This document shows positions 21,348 through 31,283 of a stretch of 64,000 bases of DNA, piece after piece. The notes under the pieces were generated by a model. It was not told the origin of the DNA and did no database searches. It saw nothing but the letters and a program-made list of their open reading frames with translations. Source of the DNA: Saccharopolyspora rosea (GTDB taxonomy: Bacteria; Actinomycetota; Actinomycetes; Mycobacteriales; Pseudonocardiaceae); NCBI RefSeq assembly GCF_025643595.1, contig NZ_CP102826.1:1116001-1180000 (forward strand), written 5' to 3'. The stretch's first letter is position 1. Each line of letters begins with the position of its first letter. A program made the translations under genes and the position numbers.

Positions 21348-21893
21348 GTGGCGGACACCGACATCGATCCCGAGGGCTTCGTCACCGGCCCGCACCGCGT
21401 GGACACCCCGCACCCGGGGCTGGTGGACGCGCTGGCCGACCTGTGGGGGCGGGTCACCGTCGCCGGTGGCGCGGTCGGCTACACCGCGACCGATTCGGTG
21501 GACGAACTGCGCGCGGGCGCCGAGGAACTCGTCGAGGACGTGCGCAACCGGCGCGTGCACCTGATCACCATCGGCCAGCAGCACGTGCTGGTCGGCATGG
21601 CGGTGGTGCGTCCCCGCAGGCTGCCCGTCCGCAGGCACACCGGCGAGCTGGCGTGGCTGGCCGTCGACCCCGCGCTGCAGGGCAAGGGCTGGGGCAAGCA
21701 GCTGCTGGACGCCGCCGTGGTGCAGGCCCAGGCGCTCGGCCTGGAACGGCTCGACCTGGTCACCCGCAGCGGGCAGGACCTGGATCGCTTCTACGAGGCG
21801 AACGGCTGGGTGGAGCGCGGCCGGTGGCCCGGCGCGGTCCGGGTCGCGCCCGGCGACGACCGCGACGAGATCTGGTTCACCCGCGACGTGTGA
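21348..21893 (+). CDS. GNAT-family N-acetyltransferase
   Basis: A 181-residue GNAT protein. The acetyl-CoA site is in WLAVDPALQGKGWGKQLLDAA, with the Q-x-x-G-x-G pyrophosphate loop near residue 110, and a C-terminal FYEANGWVERGR segment typical of the fold. It starts at GTG 21348, four bases after the ndk stop, so it is probably cotranscribed with ndk. The N-terminal 60 residues are not a known GNAT feature. The substrate is unknown. Confidence 0.8.
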   Translation: MADTDIDPEGFVTGPHRVDTPHPGLVDALADLWGRVTVAGGAVGYTATDSVDELRAGAEELVEDVRNRRVHLITIGQQHVLVGMAVVRPRRLPVRRHTGELAWLAVDPALQGKGWGKQLLDAAVVQAQALGLERLDLVTRSGQDLDRFYEANGWVERGRWPGAVRVAPGDDRDEIWFTRDV

Positions 21894-21983
21894 GCGCGGT
21901 TCCGGCGCGGCCCGGCCGCGCCGGAACCCCCGCGGGTGCGGTCGGTCGTCCGCCTGCGGGCGGCGGCCTCTACGCTGGGGCGC

Positions 21984-23948
21984 GTGCGTGTGGAGTCCGT
22001 CTTCGACAGGTTGGAACCGCTGCTGACGCGGGTCTCCAAGCCCGTGCAGTACGTGGGTGGGGAGCTCAACGCGACGGCCAAGGCGTGGGAGGACACCGCG
22101 GTCCGCTGGTGCCTGATGTATCCGGACGCCTACGAGGTCGGCCTGCCGAACCAGGGCGTCCAGATCCTCTACGAGATCCTCAACGAGCAGCCCGACGTGC
22201 TCGCCGAGCGCACCTACTCGGTGTGGCCGGACCTGGAAGAGCTGATGCGGGAGCACGGCATCCCGCAGTTCACCGTGGACGGCCACCGGCCGGTCGGCGC
22301 CTTCGACGTGCTCGGCGTCAGCTTCGCGACCGAGCTCGGCTACACCAACCTGCTCACCGCGCTCGACCTCGCGGGCGTCCCGCTGCACGCCGTCGACCGC
22401 GGTGACGAGCACCCGGTGGTCCTGGCGGGCGGGCACGCCGCCTTCAACCCGGAACCGATCGCCGACTTCGTGGACGCCGCCGTGCTCGGCGACGGCGAGG
22501 AGGCGGTCCTGGAGATCACCGAGCAGATCCGCCGGTGGAAGGGCGAGGGCCGCCCGGGCGGTCGGGAGGAACTGCTGCTGCGGCTGGCCGAGAGCGGCGG
22601 CGTGTACGTGCCGAAGTTCTACGACGTCAGCTACCGGTCGGACGGCGCCATCGCCGAGGTGCTGCCCAACCGCGAGCGGGTTCCGCACCGCGTGTTCAAG
22701 CGCACCACGATGGAGCTCGACGACTGGCCGTACCCGAAGAAGCCGCTGGTGCCGCTGGCCGAGAGCGTGCACGAGCGGATGAGCGTGGAGATCTTCCGCG
22801 GCTGCACCCGCGGCTGCCGGTTCTGCCAGGCGGGCATGATCACCCGACCGGTCCGGGAGCGGTCCATCGAGGGCATCGGCGAGATGGTGCAGCGCGGCCT
22901 GGAGGCCACCGGGTTCGAGGAGGTCGGGCTGCTGTCGCTGAGCTCGGCCGACCACTCGGAGATCCAGGAGGTCACCAAGGGGCTGGCGGACCGCTACGAG
23001 GGCTCCGGCACCAGCCTGTCGCTGCCGTCGACCCGGGTCGACGCGTTCAACGTCGACCTGGCCAACGAGCTGTCCCGCAACGGGCGCCGGTCCGGGTTGA
23101 CGTTCGCGCCCGAGGGCGGCAGCGAACGGATCCGGCGGGTGATCAACAAGATGGTGTCGGAGGAGGACCTGATCCGCACCGTCTGCACCGCGTTCGCCAA
23201 CGGCTGGCGGCAGGTCAAGCTCTACTTCATGTGCGGGTTGCCCACCGAGACCGACGAGGACGTGCTGCAGATCGCCGAAATGGCCAAGGAGGTCATCCGG
23301 GCGGGTCGCGAGGCGGCCGGTCGCAAGGACATCCGCTGCACGATCTCCATCGGCGGGTTCGTGCCCAAACCGCACACGCCGTTCCAGTGGGCCGGGCAGA
23401 CCGACCCGGACACCATCGACGAGCGGCTGCGCAAGCTGCGCGAGGCGGTCAACTCCGACCGGCGCCTGGGGCGCAACATCGGCATGCGCTACCACGACGG
23501 CAAGCCGTCGCTGATCGAAGGGCTGCTGTCCCGCGGCGACCGGCGGATCGGGCGGGTCGTGGAGCGGGTGTGGCGCGAGGGCGGCCGGTTCGACGGCTGG
23601 AACGAGCACTTCTCGTTCGACCGCTGGGTGGCCGCCGCCGACGCCGAGCTGACTCCGCTGGGCGTGGACCTGGCCTGGTTCACCACCCGCGAGCGCGCCG
23701 AGGACGAGGTGCTGCCGTGGGACCACCTGGACTCCGGGTTGACCAAGGAGTGGCTGTGGGCGGACTGGCAGGACGCGCTGGACGCCCGCGAGCAGGACGA
23801 CTGCCGGTGGACGCCGTGCTTCGACTGCGGCGTGTGCCCGACCATGGGCACCGACATCGAGATCGGCCCCTCCGGCCGGACGCTGCTGCCGATCTCCCCG
23901 GTCTCGCAGGGCTCGCCGGTGCGCAACCCGGCCTTCGAAGCCCGGTGA
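21984..23948 (+). CDS. radical SAM protein (TIGR03960 family)
   Basis: A 654-residue radical SAM protein with a B12-binding-like N-terminal part (PDAYEVGLPNQGVQILYEIL, VLAGGHAAFNPEP) and the cluster motif C274-x3-C278-x2-C281 in RGCTRGCRFCQAG. A further cysteine group CFDCGVCPTMG lies near the C-terminus. In other phyla this protein is fused to, or adjacent to, a DUF2344 domain, as it is here (next gene). The reaction is unknown. GTG 21984 is 7 nt after TACGCT, so the transcript may be leaderless; the earlier GTG/ATG options have no support. Confidence 0.88.
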   Translation: MRVESVFDRLEPLLTRVSKPVQYVGGELNATAKAWEDTAVRWCLMYPDAYEVGLPNQGVQILYEILNEQPDVLAERTYSVWPDLEELMREHGIPQFTVDGHRPVGAFDVLGVSFATELGYTNLLTALDLAGVPLHAVDRGDEHPVVLAGGHAAFNPEPIADFVDAAVLGDGEEAVLEITEQIRRWKGEGRPGGREELLLRLAESGGVYVPKFYDVSYRSDGAIAEVLPNRERVPHRVFKRTTMELDDWPYPKKPLVPLAESVHERMSVEIFRGCTRGCRFCQAGMITRPVRERSIEGIGEMVQRGLEATGFEEVGLLSLSSADHSEIQEVTKGLADRYEGSGTSLSLPSTRVDAFNVDLANELSRNGRRSGLTFAPEGGSERIRRVINKMVSEEDLIRTVCTAFANGWRQVKLYFMCGLPTETDEDVLQIAEMAKEVIRAGREAAGRKDIRCTISIGGFVPKPHTPFQWAGQTDPDTIDERLRKLREAVNSDRRLGRNIGMRYHDGKPSLIEGLLSRGDRRIGRVVERVWREGGRFDGWNEHFSFDRWVAAADAELTPLGVDLAWFTTRERAEDEVLPWDHLDSGLTKEWLWADWQDALDAREQDDCRWTPCFDCGVCPTMGTDIEIGPSGRTLLPISPVSQGSPVRNPAFEAR

Positions 23949-24155
23949 ACCGGGTGCGGTGACGGATCGCCAACAACTCGGTGCGCGGTGTTCTGAAGCG
24001 GTACCTTCCTGGATGGTGTGGCGAAGGTGTTGTCACACTGCGGTTGAGCAAGCAAGCATCGTCACCGAACGGGCCGCAACGCGGCCGCGGATGACGAGCA
24101 TGGTCGGGAGGGCATCCTGAGTCGGCGAGATCACCCCAATCCCTCGGCCCCGCCG

Positions 24156-24944
24156 GTGCAGAAGCTGCGCCTGCGCTACGCCAAACGGGGGCGGCTGCGG
24201 TTCACCTCGCACCGGGACGTGGCCCGCACCTTCGAGCGGGCGCTGCGGCGGGCCGGGGTTCCGATGGCGTACTCGCAGGGGTTCAGCCCCCGCCCCAAGG
24301 TCTCCTGGACGGGCGCGGTGCCCACCGGCGTGGCCAGCGTCGCGGAGTACGTCGAACTCCAGCTCGCCCGGCGGGTCGACCCGGCGGTCCTGCGCGCCGA
24401 ACTGGACGCGGCGCTGCCGGACGGCATCGACGTGCTGGACGCGGTTCCGGCAGCGCCCGGCGCGCTGGCCGACGAGCTGCGGGTCAGCAAGTGGCGCATC
24501 GACCTGCCCGGCACCGACGTGGCCGAGCTGCGCCAGGCCGTCGCGGCTCTGATGGCGGCCGAGTCGGTCGAGGTCGAGAAGATGACCAAGGACGGGCGGC
24601 GGACCATCGACGCCCGGGCGGCGTTGGTCGACGCCGAGGTGCTGGACGGTCGCGAGTCGGTCGCGCAGCGTGACGGTTCGCCCTCCGGGACCGCCCGGGT
24701 GGACGATTGGCCGGAGGCCACCGGACCGTATGGGATACTTGTAACGGTCGTGCGGCAGACAACACCGGTCGTACGACCCGACGACGTACTGAGCGCCCTG
24801 CGTGTCGTCGCTGGTTTGGCACCGTCGGCCGCCGCGAGCGCGACCCGGCTGGAGCAGGGCCGGCTCGACGACGGGGGAGGGATTGCCGACCCGTTGGCCC
24901 AGGACTCAGGCGGCGACCGGAGTCCGGCGGGAGAGCCCGGGTGA
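24156..24944 (+). CDS. TIGR03936 / DUF2344 family protein
   Basis: A protein of about 262 residues, beginning QKLRLRYAKRGRLRFTSHRD, which is the signature start of DUF2344, with AYSQGFSPRPKVSW following. It partners the upstream radical SAM protein, to which it is fused in some bacteria. GTG 24156 is the first standard start but has no SD. A CTG at 24117, in frame 13 codons upstream, has GGGAGGG 4 nt before it and may be the true start. The last about 40 residues are low-complexity. RNase E follows 167 bp later. Confidence 0.85.
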   Translation: MQKLRLRYAKRGRLRFTSHRDVARTFERALRRAGVPMAYSQGFSPRPKVSWTGAVPTGVASVAEYVELQLARRVDPAVLRAELDAALPDGIDVLDAVPAAPGALADELRVSKWRIDLPGTDVAELRQAVAALMAAESVEVEKMTKDGRRTIDARAALVDAEVLDGRESVAQRDGSPSGTARVDDWPEATGPYGILVTVVRQTTPVVRPDDVLSALRVVAGLAPSAAASATRLEQGRLDDGGGIADPLAQDSGGDRSPAGEPG

Positions 24945-25111
24945 CGGACGGCGCGTCGTCGCCCGCCGTGTGACTTCCCGGCGCCGCAGGCGGCCCGGGG
25001 CGGAGGGGAAACCGAACAGAATTGCCGTCGCCCGCGGGTGACGGAGACCGAGAACGCACATGCCTCTGTGCGGCCGCGTCCACCGGACGCGCCCGGGGGC
25101 GGAGGAGCTGG

Positions 25112-27958
25112 ATGTTGAACACGGACACACCCGCTGGGAACGCCAGCGGGCAATCGCCCGCACCCACCCGCGAAGATCGGGGCACCATCGAGCTGCCCGC
25201 GAAGCTGCGGGTGCACGCCCTGGCGAAGCTGCTCGGGTCGAGCAGCCGCGAGATCATCAAGACGCTGGAGGAACTCGGCGAAGCGGTTCGCAGCGCGCAG
25301 TCGAACATCACGCGCGAGGTCGCGCTGCAGGTGGTGCGCACGCTGCACCCGGAGATGATCGAGGAGCAGCAGGAGGGGACCGGCGAGGCCGACGAGCCGC
25401 AGGCCCCGGAGCCGGCGGCGGCTGCGGAGCCCGCTGCGGCCCCGGCCGTGCCCGCCGCGGACTTCGCGTCCGCCGAGTCGGCCGAGTCGCAGGCCGCCGC
25501 TGGACTGGCCCCGGTGTTCGCCGCTCCGGAAGCCATGTTCCTGGCGCCCGAGACGCAGGAGGCGCGTCCGGCGCCGAAGCCGACCGAGCCCACCGAGGCT
25601 CCCCAGGAGGCAGAGGCCGCCGAGAGCGCCGGCACGTCCGAGGAGGACGAGTCGGAGTCGTCGTCGGGTCGCCGTCGCCGCCGCCGCGGTCGCCGCGGCC
25701 GCGGCCGGGGGCGCGGCGCCGAGTCCGAGCAGGCCGGTCAGGGCGGCGAAGAGCAGGACGCCGAGGCGTCCGAGGACAAGGCCGAGACCGCCGAAGAGAC
25801 CAAGGCCGAGCAGGCCGAGTCGAGCGAGGAGCAGCAGGCCGGCGAGTCCGAGGGCGGGTCCGGTGGTGAGGGCAGCCGTCGCCGCCGCCGTCGGCGCCGT
25901 CGGAAGGGCTCGTCCGACGACGAGTCCGGAACGCGCGAGGACGACCCGCCGAACACCGTCGTGCACGTCCGCGAACCGGCCGAGACCAGGCAGGACAGCA
26001 GCGACGACGAGGTGCGCGCCGTCAAGGGCTCGACCCGGTTGGAGGCCAAGCGGCAGCGCCGCCGGGACGGCCGGGAGGCCGGTCGCCGCCGCGCCCCGGT
26101 GCTGTCCGAGTCCGAGTTCCTGGCCCGCCGCGAGTCCGTGGACCGGCGCATGGTCGTCCGGCAGAACGGCGAGCAGACCCAGATCGCGGTCCTGGAGGAC
26201 AACGTCCTCGTCGAGAACTTCGTCACGTCCTCGGGCACCGGCTCGCTGGTCGGCAACGTCTACCTGGGCCGCGTGCAGAACGTGCTGCCCAGCATGGAGG
26301 CGGCGTTCGTCGACATCGGCCGGGGCCGCAACGCGGTGCTCTACGCCGGTGAGGTCGACTGGGACGCCGCGGGTCTGGCGGGCAAGGCGCGCCGCATCGA
26401 GCAGGCCCTGCAGACCGGCGACAGCGTCCTGGTCCAGGTCACCAAGGACCCGGTCGGGCACAAGGGCGCCCGGCTGACCACCCAGATCAGCCTGCCGGGG
26501 CGGTTCCTGGTGTACGTGCCCGGCGGCGGTGCGACCGGCATCAGCCGCAAGCTGCCGGACACCGAGCGCAAGCGGCTCAAGGACATCCTCAAGCGGATCG
26601 TGCCGGACAACGCCGGGGTGATCATCCGGACCGCTTCCGAGGGCACCAGCGAGGAGGCGCTGGACCGGGACGTCCGCCGCCTCCAGGCCCAGTGGGAGGT
26701 CATCAAGGAGAAGTCCGAGGCGCAGGGCGCGCAGGCCCCGCAGCTGCTCTACGAGGAGCCGGACCTGCTGATCAAGGTCGTCCGCGACCTGTTCACCGAG
26801 GACTTCTCGTCGCTGACCGTCCAGGGCAACGAGGCGTGGGACACCATCGAGGCGTACGTCAAGCACGTCGCCCCGGACCTGGTGCCCCGCCTGCACAAGC
26901 ACGTCGGCAAGAACGACGTGTTCACCGAGCAGCGGATCAACGAGCAGATCTCCAAGGCGCTGGACCGCAAGGTCTGGCTGCCCTCCGGCGGCTACCTGGT
27001 GCTCGACCGCACCGAGGCGATGACCGTCATCGACGTCAACACCGGCAAGTTCACCGGTTCGGGCGGGAACCTTGAGGAGACCGTCACCCGGAACAACCTG
27101 GAGGCGGCCGAGGAGATCGTCCGGCAGCTCCGGTTGCGCGACATCGGCGGCATCATCGTGATCGACTTCATCGACATGGTGCTGGAGTCCAACCGCGACC
27201 TGGTGCTGCGGCGGCTGACCGAGTGCCTGGGCCGCGACCGCACCCGGCACCAGGTCGCCGAGGTCACGTCGCTGGGCCTGGTCCAGATGACCCGCAAGCG
27301 CGTCGGCACCGGTCTGCTGGAGGCCTACAGCAGCACCTGCGAGCACTGCCGGGGTCGCGGTCTGATCGTGTCCACCGACCCGGTCACCCACCACAACGGC
27401 GGCGGGAACGGCAACGGCAACGGCTCGCGCCGCAACCGCCACCGGGGCAAGCACCAGGAGGCACCCGCCGAGCCCGCTGCCCAGCAGGAGCAGCAGAAGG
27501 AAAGCGGTCAGCAGGACAAGGAATCCGCCAAGTCCGAGCAGCGGAAGGAGCCCGCGAAGGCCGAGCGGCGCGAGTCCGCCAAGGCCGGGCAGCGGGAGGA
27601 ACCCGCCAAGGTCGAGCCGAAGCCGGAGCCGGTGGCCGAGCCCGCACCGGCCGCGGCTGCCCAGCAGGCCGAGGCACCCGAGCCGGTGGAAGCCGAGCAG
27701 GCCCCGGCCGAGGAACCGCAGGCCACCAAGCCCGCCGCCAACGGTCGCGCACGGCGGCGGGCCAGCCGCCCCAGCGGCAGCGCGGGATCGCCGGTGACGC
27801 CGCTGGTGCTGTCGAAGTCGGCGCAGCCGGTGGAGTCGAGCACCGACAACGGCGCCGCGGTGCCGCCACCTCCGGTGCAGCCGGTGCGCCGCAGCCGCCG
27901 GGCCGTCTCGCGGCCGGCCGGGCCGCCGGTGGAGGACGCGACGCCCGCCGACAGCTGA
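25112..27958 (+). CDS. rne: RNase E/G family endoribonuclease
   Basis: A 948-residue endoribonuclease for mRNA decay and rRNA maturation. Order: an IF2_N-like helical segment (LPAKLRVHALAKLLG, about residues 28-75), long acidic and Arg-rich disordered stretches (for example around 190-205 and 255-270) likely to bind RNA, an S1 domain starting near VGNVYLGRVQNV (about 375), the DNase I-like catalytic core with VIDVNTG near 640, the zinc-link CEHCRGRG near 745, and a disordered Lys/Glu/Ala-rich tail. ATG 25112 follows GGAGGAG at 4 nt. This layout matches mycobacterial RNase E. It precedes rplU in related genomes; here an emb cluster is inserted. Confidence 0.94.
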   Translation: MLNTDTPAGNASGQSPAPTREDRGTIELPAKLRVHALAKLLGSSSREIIKTLEELGEAVRSAQSNITREVALQVVRTLHPEMIEEQQEGTGEADEPQAPEPAAAAEPAAAPAVPAADFASAESAESQAAAGLAPVFAAPEAMFLAPETQEARPAPKPTEPTEAPQEAEAAESAGTSEEDESESSSGRRRRRRGRRGRGRGRGAESEQAGQGGEEQDAEASEDKAETAEETKAEQAESSEEQQAGESEGGSGGEGSRRRRRRRRRKGSSDDESGTREDDPPNTVVHVREPAETRQDSSDDEVRAVKGSTRLEAKRQRRRDGREAGRRRAPVLSESEFLARRESVDRRMVVRQNGEQTQIAVLEDNVLVENFVTSSGTGSLVGNVYLGRVQNVLPSMEAAFVDIGRGRNAVLYAGEVDWDAAGLAGKARRIEQALQTGDSVLVQVTKDPVGHKGARLTTQISLPGRFLVYVPGGGATGISRKLPDTERKRLKDILKRIVPDNAGVIIRTASEGTSEEALDRDVRRLQAQWEVIKEKSEAQGAQAPQLLYEEPDLLIKVVRDLFTEDFSSLTVQGNEAWDTIEAYVKHVAPDLVPRLHKHVGKNDVFTEQRINEQISKALDRKVWLPSGGYLVLDRTEAMTVIDVNTGKFTGSGGNLEETVTRNNLEAAEEIVRQLRLRDIGGIIVIDFIDMVLESNRDLVLRRLTECLGRDRTRHQVAEVTSLGLVQMTRKRVGTGLLEAYSSTCEHCRGRGLIVSTDPVTHHNGGGNGNGNGSRRNRHRGKHQEAPAEPAAQQEQQKESGQQDKESAKSEQRKEPAKAERRESAKAGQREEPAKVEPKPEPVAEPAPAAAAQQAEAPEPVEAEQAPAEEPQATKPAANGRARRRASRPSGSAGSPVTPLVLSKSAQPVESSTDNGAAVPPPPVQPVRRSRRAVSRPAGPPVEDATPADS

Positions 27959-27969
27959 TCTGCGAGTGA

Positions 27970-28000
27970 GCGGCCGACCCGTGGAGCACGGGTCGGCCGC
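27970..28000. terminator. bidirectional terminator between rne and the emb-like gene
   Basis: A 14-bp perfect stem, GCGGCCGACCCGTG (27970-27983) with CACGGGTCGGCCGC (27987-28000) and a 3-nt loop, sits between the two convergent stop codons. Confidence 0.75.
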
Positions 28001-28021
28001 TTCGCGTCGGGGGCGGGTCGC

Positions 28022-31000
28022 TCAGCGCTGTCCCGCGGAGTTCGGGACGTCGCTGCGGTCGTCCGAGCGGGGGACGTCGCCGGGCAGGTCGAGGGACGGT
28101 TCGAGCGGCCCCGGGGTCCACGTGCCCCAGTGCGTCTCGGTGTGCAGGTCCAGGGCGGCCGAGGCGGGCAGGGCGGCCGGGTCGAACGGATCCACCTCGT
28201 AGAACGAACCCCAGTCGCGTTGCGGATCGCCCCGGACGTACGTCGGCAGGACCCGCACGCTCGACGTGACGTTGAGCCAGCCGAACGGCCCCCCGACGTC
28301 CGGTGCCGACCAGCCCTGCCCGATGTCGCGCACCTCCGCGCCCGCCGAGATCCGGTACCTGGGCATCTCGGCGATGCCGTGGTGCAGACCGGAGATCCGC
28401 AGGCACGGGTGCACCAGACCGGCGGGCCACTCCACGAACGCGGGGGAGTCGCCGACGACGTCGGTCATCGTCGTCAGCCGCGGCGCGCGCGGTGCGGTCA
28501 GGGCGAGCCAGCCTTCGTGGCCGAGGGCGTGGTCGACGGCGACGACCCGCATCTTCGTCGCGCCCCGGGCCTCGCTGCCGAGGGCGTAGCGGTGGTCCCG
28601 CCAGCCGGGCGGCGGTCCCTGCAACACCGTGTAGTGGCCGGTGATCCGAAATCCCTGCTCGGTGTCCCGGCCGAACTCGAACACCACGGAGTTGGCGCCG
28701 GTCTCGGCGCCGGCCAGCGACAGCACCAGCGGCACCTGACCGGTGCGGGCCCGCTCGGGCAGGTCGTACCACGGCGTGCGCAGCTCGCCGGTGCCGAGAC
28801 CGGCGGCGTCGTAGCTGCCCCAGACCGGGGCGTCCGGGCCGCCGAACCGGTGCGGTGGTTTCCAGTCCGGTTCCTCGGGCGCGACGTGGCTGGTCGGCGG
28901 GACCCCGGGGTCGGCGAACCCGTCCTGCTTGGCGGCCAGGTACTGGGCCGGGGTCTCCTTGCCCGCCAGGCGCTGCGGCACGTGGAGGTCCGGCGCCGCC
29001 GCGGCCGGCTGCTGCGGCGAGACCGGCAGCACCCCGGCGCGCGGATCGGTTTCCACCTGGACGTAGTCGGACAGCCCGCAGCTGGACCCGACGAGCTGCC
29101 GGACGTTGTCGGCGCCGAGGCTGTAGCTCGTGCGCTGGTGGTGGATCGCCTTGCCGAACGCGGCGAGTTCACCGAGCACGATCAGCGCGCACAACACCGA
29201 CAGCGGTGCCGTGCCCAGGCGCAGCGCACGGCTCCGCTTCTCCGGGTGGTCCCAGCGCTCGTCGACGACCCGGGGGTTGTGCTCGTCGACGCGCAGGTGC
29301 TCGACCAGGGCGACGATCACGGCGATCCCGGCGAACACCAGGAACAGCGTGCTCGCGTTGTGGCCGTGGTACGACGGCGGCTTGTCGAACCACGGCACGC
29401 CCCAGCCGGACACGTACCACCACGCGTTCGGCCCGGTGCTCGCGAACGCGAGGATGACCATCAGCCCGGCGACGAACGCCGCCCGGTTGCGCCGGGACCG
29501 CAGCACGGTGCTGCTGGTCGCCAACGCGGTCAGCGCCGCCAGCGCGCCGCCGAACGCGGCGAAGATCCCGAAGTGGTGGGTGTGCTTGGTGGGAGTCAGG
29601 GCCAGCACGACGAACGACAGCGCGGTCACCGCGAGCAGCCGTCGGCTCGGCCCGAGCGCGGCACCGCGGATCCGCCCGCGCCGCAGCAGCACCACCGCGC
29701 ACGTCACCAGGCACAAGATCACCAGCAGCACCGGGAAACGGCGGGTCAGCGAGCCGTCCGGGCTGGGGCTGAACAGCAGGCTGTAGCGGCTGAGCTCCTC
29801 GTACCAGTGGGCGTTGGGGCCGAAGGTGGTCTTCAGCTCCATGGCGTCCAGCACCGAGCGCCAGGTCTGGTCGGCGTAGACCAGCGTGAGGATCACGAAA
29901 CCCGAGGCCGAGAACGGCGCCAGGACCGGCAGCCACCCGAACTCCCGCGCCCGCTTGCGCACGAGCCTGAACAGCGGTTTCAGCGCCGCGATGTACGGCA
30001 GCACGGCGACCAGGCCGTGCGGGTTGACGCCCACCGACAGCGCGGCCCCCACCAGCCCGAGCGCGGCGGGCACGAGCCGTCCGGTGGCCACCGCGCGCTC
30101 CACCGCGCACATCGCCAGCAGCGAGAACAGCACCACCACCGGTTCGGCCCGGATGCCGTTGTCGTAGGGCAACCAGAACGCGAGGAACACCGCGGCGGCG
30201 GCCCAGCCCGCGGCGCCGCTGCGGCGCACCTGCTGGCCGAGCCGGGGCAGCACCTCGCGGCTGATCAACAGCCAGCTCACCAGGCCCATCAGCAACGCGG
30301 GCAGCCGGACCCACGGCGTGGCGGTGGAGACCTGCACCCACAGCGAGTACGGCTCGTAGAACCACCCGAACGGGGACTCCGGGTTGGCGAACCAGCGGTA
30401 GTAGTTGGTGACGTACCCGGCCGACTCCCGCGAGCGCAGCATGCTCAGCACGTAGCCGTCGTCGGAGGTCATGGCACCGACCAGCCACCACACGACCAGC
30501 GTCGCGCCGACCGCGGCGTCCCGGGGCGTCGGCTTCCACCAGCCCGCGGGCGCCAGCCGCGGCGGTCGTCGACCGGCCTGCACGTCCAACCGCCGCAGGC
30601 ACACCACCGACCCGGCGAAGGCCGCGACCGCCAGCCCGATCACCACCAGCTTCAGCACGGTCGCGTGGCTGCTGAACCGGTCGTCGACGCGGGCCTGCAA
30701 GGCCAGCCCGCGCACGTCGTCGCGCCCGCCGTCCAGGTCGGAGTAGACCCCGGTGAGCTGCGGGCGCTGGTCACCGGTCAGCTTCACCCACGGCTTGCCG
30801 TCGACGGTGGCCACCGTGCCGGACGCGTCGGAACGCACCGCGAGCGCGCAGTTCCCGGTGGTCAGCGCGGTCGTGCCCGCCTGCTGCCCGCGGGACAGCA
30901 GCGCCACCTGGCCCCGGTCGACCTGCAGGACCAGGCCGGTCAGCTTGCCGTAGTCCGATGACGGCGGGTTGGTGCTCAGCAGGGTCCCGGGCCCGGTCGT

Positions 31001-31225
31001 GCGCGAGTCCAGGCTCCGCACCGCGGCGCACGGCACCCGCGCGTCGAGCCACACCGGTGAGTAGGCGACCAGGGGCGCGGACACCGCCCGGGTGCCCTGC
31101 GCGGTCGGCCACCGGAGCGTGGCGACGTCGTGGTCCACCGGCAGGAACGGCACCAGCAGTGCCAGCACCGTTCCGGCCAGTCCGAACACCGAAGCGAACA
31201 GTCGTAGTTTCGTCGCCGGCTGCAC
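28022..31225 (-). CDS. EmbC-type membrane arabinosyltransferase
   Basis: A 1067-residue GT-C glycosyltransferase of the Emb family, which adds arabinofuranose from decaprenyl-phospho-arabinose to arabinogalactan or lipoarabinomannan. After a first helix comes an external N-terminal domain, then about a dozen further helices; the acidic motif MTSDDGYVLS near residue 253 is the expected DDx donor site, and YYRWFANPESPFGW follows. The C-terminal third (from about 720) is a soluble carbohydrate-binding region. GTG 31225 fits the family N-terminus. Only one Emb homologue is seen here, unlike embCAB of mycobacteria. It is followed upstream by two more glycosylation genes. Confidence 0.88.
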   Translation of the reverse strand: MQPATKLRLFASVFGLAGTVLALLVPFLPVDHDVATLRWPTAQGTRAVSAPLVAYSPVWLDARVPCAAVRSLDSRTTGPGTLLSTNPPSSDYGKLTGLVLQVDRGQVALLSRGQQAGTTALTTGNCALAVRSDASGTVATVDGKPWVKLTGDQRPQLTGVYSDLDGGRDDVRGLALQARVDDRFSSHATVLKLVVIGLAVAAFAGSVVCLRRLDVQAGRRPPRLAPAGWWKPTPRDAAVGATLVVWWLVGAMTSDDGYVLSMLRSRESAGYVTNYYRWFANPESPFGWFYEPYSLWVQVSTATPWVRLPALLMGLVSWLLISREVLPRLGQQVRRSGAAGWAAAAVFLAFWLPYDNGIRAEPVVVLFSLLAMCAVERAVATGRLVPAALGLVGAALSVGVNPHGLVAVLPYIAALKPLFRLVRKRAREFGWLPVLAPFSASGFVILTLVYADQTWRSVLDAMELKTTFGPNAHWYEELSRYSLLFSPSPDGSLTRRFPVLLVILCLVTCAVVLLRRGRIRGAALGPSRRLLAVTALSFVVLALTPTKHTHHFGIFAAFGGALAALTALATSSTVLRSRRNRAAFVAGLMVILAFASTGPNAWWYVSGWGVPWFDKPPSYHGHNASTLFLVFAGIAVIVALVEHLRVDEHNPRVVDERWDHPEKRSRALRLGTAPLSVLCALIVLGELAAFGKAIHHQRTSYSLGADNVRQLVGSSCGLSDYVQVETDPRAGVLPVSPQQPAAAAPDLHVPQRLAGKETPAQYLAAKQDGFADPGVPPTSHVAPEEPDWKPPHRFGGPDAPVWGSYDAAGLGTGELRTPWYDLPERARTGQVPLVLSLAGAETGANSVVFEFGRDTEQGFRITGHYTVLQGPPPGWRDHRYALGSEARGATKMRVVAVDHALGHEGWLALTAPRAPRLTTMTDVVGDSPAFVEWPAGLVHPCLRISGLHHGIAEMPRYRISAGAEVRDIGQGWSAPDVGGPFGWLNVTSSVRVLPTYVRGDPQRDWGSFYEVDPFDPAALPASAALDLHTETHWGTWTPGPLEPSLDLPGDVPRSDDRSDVPNSAGQR

Positions 31226-31283
31226 GCAGCTGACGATACGGCGCGGTGATCCTCAGTAGTCACTCGCACCCCCAGCGTCACCG

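Noticed and set aside
24176..27454. 1092-codon frame antisense to rne
   Set aside because: It is composed of repetitive Leu/Gly/Asp residues mirroring the rne codons; no domain is recognisable.
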